Origin: JAKPRU01 sp029568995
GTDB lineage: Bacteria > Hinthialibacterota > Hinthialibacteria > Hinthialibacterales > JAKPRU01
Reading direction: 5' to 3'
DNA length: 34,665 nt
Assembly (NCBI GenBank): GCA_035430965.1
Contig: DAOMHQ010000035.1
Span: forward strand, 1-34,665
Positions 32,524-34,665 of the stretch are shown here, one piece after another; position 1 is the first letter of the stretch; every line of letters starts with the position of its first letter. A program made the translations under genes and the position numbers. Under the pieces are notes generated by a model. That model was given only the letters and a program-made list of their open reading frames with translations. It did no database searches and had not been told where the DNA came from.

Positions 32524-33906
32524 CTATTCGTATCGCAGGGAGTCAACCGGTTGCTGCCGCGCGGCCCAGTATGCCGGGAACAGGCTCGCGACCAGGCTCA
32601 CTACAAACGTATAACCGATCACTCCAAGCACATCGGCCCATTCCACCCGTACGGGCAGGTACTGCAAATAATAAACCTGGCCGTCCCCGGGCATCTCGAT
32701 TCCGACACGCCGGATGAATTCACAAACGGCCAGCCCCAGCCCCAATCCCGAAAAGACTCCAATCGCGCCAATCAACAATCCAAGCAGGAGGAAAATGCGC
32801 AGCACACCGGAACGCGTGGCTCCCACCGACCGCATAAGGCCGATATCCCGCGTCTTGACCATCCCCACCATGAAAAGCGTCGTGAGTATGTTGAATGTGG
32901 CCACCAGGATGATGATCCGAAGGATGTAACCCATCACCCGCTTCTCATACACCAGCGCCTCGAAAAACTCCCTGTTCATCAGCATCCAGGTTATCGGGCT
33001 TCCGTCCAGGCGATTCTCTCCCGGTTGACCCCTGTTGTATTGTTCCACAAGACGATCGATTCGTTCTGCCGTCTCTTCGGTCGCCTGCTCGGAAAAGTCC
33101 TTCAGCGCCATGGAGTACGCCCCCACACGCCCCGCAAGGTCGTAAAGGTACTGCGCTTCCCGGATGGAGACATAAACCCAATTCAGATCGAATTCATAAT
33201 GCCCTGTGGAAAAAACGGCAACCACCTCAAACGTACGCACGCGAGGCGTTGCTCCCTGGGGCCTGTCTTTGCCGCTGGGCGGTGCAGTAAGCGTGATCGT
33301 TTGGCCGAGCGCATCCCGCATCGCTTCGGCTTCTTCACTCTTGGATGCACGATGGGGCAGATAGATCCTGAAGTAATATTTGGCCATCTCTTTCCCGATA
33401 GCGATTCCGGGTAGTTGGGGTTCAACAGCCTCGATAATCGGAATCATCTCGGTTGCGGAATCCGGGGAGGAATGCACCCGTCGCAGTCGGTCCAGACTTC
33501 CCGCGATTACCTTCCGATCGAGATCCGATACGGAACTCTCATAAGTCGGATCGATTCCACGAACGAGAGCGCCCCCATAAGAGGCCTGTTCCCCCACTTG
33601 AGCCAAAGCAAAGCTCTCAATCAGGGGCGCGGCGGCCACCACATTCGGATCTTCGGAGAATACCTTTGGAAGGTGCGGAGAATCCGGCAGAGATCCCTGG
33701 TTTGCGGTATACACCAAGTTGGAACGACCGCTCAGGATCTTCTCCCGAAGGTCTTTGCCGAATCCGTTCATTACGGAAAGAACCACAATCAGCGAAGCCA
33801 CTCCCAGCGCCACTCCCGCCATCGAAAGCATCGCGATGATAAAAATGAACGTCACCCGACCTTCGGGTTTGAGGTAACGTTTGGCAATAAACCACTCGAA
33901 TCGCAT
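32524..33906 (-). CDS. lolC: LolC/LolE-type lipoprotein-releasing permease
   Basis: This is the membrane part of the Lol exporter. The 460-aa product has one N-terminal helix (about 18-45), a large periplasmic MacB-like core (about 50-320), then three helices (about 325-350, 370-405, 425-450) ending QQPVDSLRYE. GGAAG 7 nt upstream of ATG 33906 and the family start MRFEWFIAKRYL fix the start. A 28-residue open extension upstream is translated from the dispersed hairpin repeat and is spurious. Only one permease gene is present where E. coli has two, so it may form a homodimer (LolF type), unless a second lies elsewhere. It is the first gene of the minus-strand run. Confidence 0.92.
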   Translation of the reverse strand: MRFEWFIAKRYLKPEGRVTFIFIIAMLSMAGVALGVASLIVVLSVMNGFGKDLREKILSGRSNLVYTANQGSLPDSPHLPKVFSEDPNVVAAAPLIESFALAQVGEQASYGGALVRGIDPTYESSVSDLDRKVIAGSLDRLRRVHSSPDSATEMIPIIEAVEPQLPGIAIGKEMAKYYFRIYLPHRASKSEEAEAMRDALGQTITLTAPPSGKDRPQGATPRVRTFEVVAVFSTGHYEFDLNWVYVSIREAQYLYDLAGRVGAYSMALKDFSEQATEETAERIDRLVEQYNRGQPGENRLDGSPITWMLMNREFFEALVYEKRVMGYILRIIILVATFNILTTLFMVGMVKTRDIGLMRSVGATRSGVLRIFLLLGLLIGAIGVFSGLGLGLAVCEFIRRVGIEMPGDGQVYYLQYLPVRVEWADVLGVIGYTFVVSLVASLFPAYWAARQQPVDSLRYE

Positions 33907-33943
33907 GTGCGTTCTTCCGGCTTCCGAGAGCGCGCCTTTTTCC

Positions 33944-33976
33944 CCCTCTCCCTTTGGGAGAGGGTCGGTGTGAGGG
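33944..33976 (-). repeat. Dispersed hairpin repeat, copy 3 (inverted, diverged)
   Basis: This 33-nt segment matches the reverse complement of copies 1 and 2 with about four differences, two of them in the loop. It keeps the perfect 9-bp stem CCCTCTCCC/GGGAGAGGG with a TTT loop (33944-33964). It lies 37 nt upstream of the lolC start and supplies a false N-terminal extension. Confidence 0.75.
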
Positions 33977-34150
33977 AACTCAAATCTCAAATCAGACTAT
34001 TCATGCCAGAATACAGGAGACCCTCCCGGTGGGGTAGGAAGGGGGATTCGGGAGACCGTTTGCGTAATTGAAAGACAGCCGCATAATGATGGGAAAGAGT
34101 CTCCGGCGGAGCCGGTGAATGGGATCAAGAGGCCATCGTGTCTCGCGGGG

Positions 34151-34190
34151 CATGGACGGACACGGACGAGCACGGACCGACACGGACGGG
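34151..34190. repeat. 10-bp tandem repeat, four copies
   Basis: CATGGACGGA, CACGGACGAG, CACGGACCGA and CACGGACGGG lie head to tail, consensus CACGGACSRR. The first copy has one change in the core (T for C). The repeat is non-coding and lies between lolC and uvrB. Confidence 0.8.
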
Positions 34191-34220
34191 CGTTGACGGT
34201 GGTGGAGTGAACCACGAAGG

Positions 34221-34274
34221 CACGAAGAGAAAGACCCTCACCCCAACCCTCTCCCGGTGGGAGAGGGAGAAGAG
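34221..34274 (+). repeat. Dispersed hairpin repeat, copy 2
   Basis: It is identical to 16561-16614 except for one base in the hairpin loop (GGT for GGA). Hairpin: 34247-34255 with 34259-34267. The flanks differ from copy 1 except for a nearby GGCACGAA-type segment, so the conserved unit is about 54 bp. No open gene or terminal inverted repeat larger than the hairpin was seen. Confidence 0.85.
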
Positions 34275-34531
34275 AACGTCTCCGTGTCGGGGCGACGTGT
34301 TGGGCCAGGGTCGTGTCATTTCGACCGAAGGGAGAAATCTCATGGTTCGAACGAGCGAGCCTGAGATCGCCACGTCGCGGCCCTTCGCAGACTCCGGGCT
34401 GCTCCTCGCGATGACGGGACCGGGCACGGCCCCGCGAGGCCAGGCTTTCTTTTCCCAATCACCGGCCCCGCCGGTCGGATGCTCGCAATGACGGTTCAGA
34501 GCGAGATTTTCGTAGGAGAGTGAAGAATCGG

Positions 34532-34665
34532 ATGAGACGCGACAAAGTGATGGCCCTCGCAGAAGGTGCGGAACGGCAGAAATCGGCCGAGCCGCGCGAT
34601 ATTCCTTTCAAACTGGTCGCCGAGTTCGAACCGAAAGGCGACCAGCCGAAAGCCATCGAGCAGCT
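34532..34665 (+). CDS. uvrB: Excinuclease ABC subunit B, N-terminal fragment (3' end beyond window)
   Basis: The reading frame from ATG 34532 gives 44 complete codons, including the UvrB opening FKLVAEFEPKGDQPKAIEQL (about 25-44), which precedes the Walker A motif in the family. UvrB is the damage-verifying helicase of nucleotide excision repair. AGGAG at 34514-34518 lies 13 nt upstream, rather far; an in-frame GTG at 34520 is too close to that site. About 20 residues precede the family's usual start, so a later start such as GTG or ATG at 34547-34552 is possible. Transcribed divergently from the lolC run. Confidence 0.9.
   Translation, partial: MRRDKVMALAEGAERQKSAEPRDIPFKLVAEFEPKGDQPKAIEQ

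Larger units (their letters stand above)
33991..34531. other. Repeat-rich divergent intergenic region, no gene seen
   Basis: About 540 nt between the lolC upstream area and uvrB. It holds a four-copy 10-bp tandem (34151-34190), ACCACGAAGGCACGAAG (34211-34227), the second dispersed hairpin repeat, and segments such as GTCATTTCGACCGAAGGGAG (34315-34334) and CTCGCAATGACGG that resemble widely scattered intergenic repeats in other genomes. Open frames here are built from these repeats and lack ribosome binding sites. No convincing sigma-70 promoter for lolC or uvrB could be picked. Confidence 0.7.

Noticed and set aside
31858..33414. 518-residue plus-strand open frame
   Set aside because: It is antisense to lolD and lolC/E, both clearly real.
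34138..34491. 117-residue plus-strand open frame before uvrB
   Set aside because: It is composed of dispersed repeats (peptide LTPTLSRWERE is typical of such elements) and has no start signal.
1..34665. CRISPR array, tRNA or rRNA genes, prophage or IS transposase
   Set aside because: Both strands were scanned by eye; the only regular repeats are protein-coding or the short intergenic ones described. No recombinase or transposase frame was recognised.

Overview
The window looks like a chromosomal segment of a free-living diderm, LPS-making bacterium outside the Proteobacteria. It carries lipid A genes (lpxA, a fused lpxC-fabZ, lpxD), BamA, Skp and Lol lipoprotein-export genes. It also carries an McsA/McsB/ClpC module best known from Firmicutes, and huge Thr-Pro-linker surface proteins. 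This mixture recalls candidate phyla such as Sumerlaeota (BRC1) or Hydrogenedentota, but that placement is a guess from gene style, not a phylogeny.

Region 1 (1-11.8 kb, + strand) holds two surface-protein genes. The first is cut by the left edge. The second encodes about 3,309 residues: signal peptide, delta-60-type repeats, a BNR-associated-like domain, a GEVED-like domain, about ten cadherin-like repeats, three further Ig/cadherin-like repeats, then TPT linkers alternating with two C-terminal domain types (called A and B here). The visible part of the first gene has the same A-B-B plan and the same last residues. A strong hairpin follows each gene.

Region 2 (11.9-16.5 kb, + strand) holds recN, dsbD and tgt. 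recN and dsbD overlap by ATGA. A short convergent gap with three consecutive hairpins follows.

Region 3 (33.9-16.7 kb, - strand) is a run of 13 co-directional genes with gaps of at most 114 nt, probably one long operon or a few nested ones. In transcription order they are lolC/E, lolD, ilvE, mcsA, mcsB, clpC, bamA, skp, lpxD, lpxC-fabZ, lpxA, a seven-bladed FG-GAP propeller gene and an ABC half-exporter. The run joins lipoprotein release, arginine-phosphorylation-linked proteolysis, outer-membrane protein assembly and the early lipid A pathway.

Region 4 (33.9-34.7 kb) is a divergent intergenic region packed with dispersed and tandem repeats. It precedes the start of uvrB, which runs off the right edge.

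The observations most worth following are an LpxD that appears to lack its catalytic histidine, a probable CTG start for bamA overlapping the clpC stop, a two-unit higher-order repeat in the giant surface gene, and a mobile-looking hairpin repeat present three times. I did not find an obviously new defence, mobile or biosynthetic system. No tRNA, rRNA or CRISPR array was seen.
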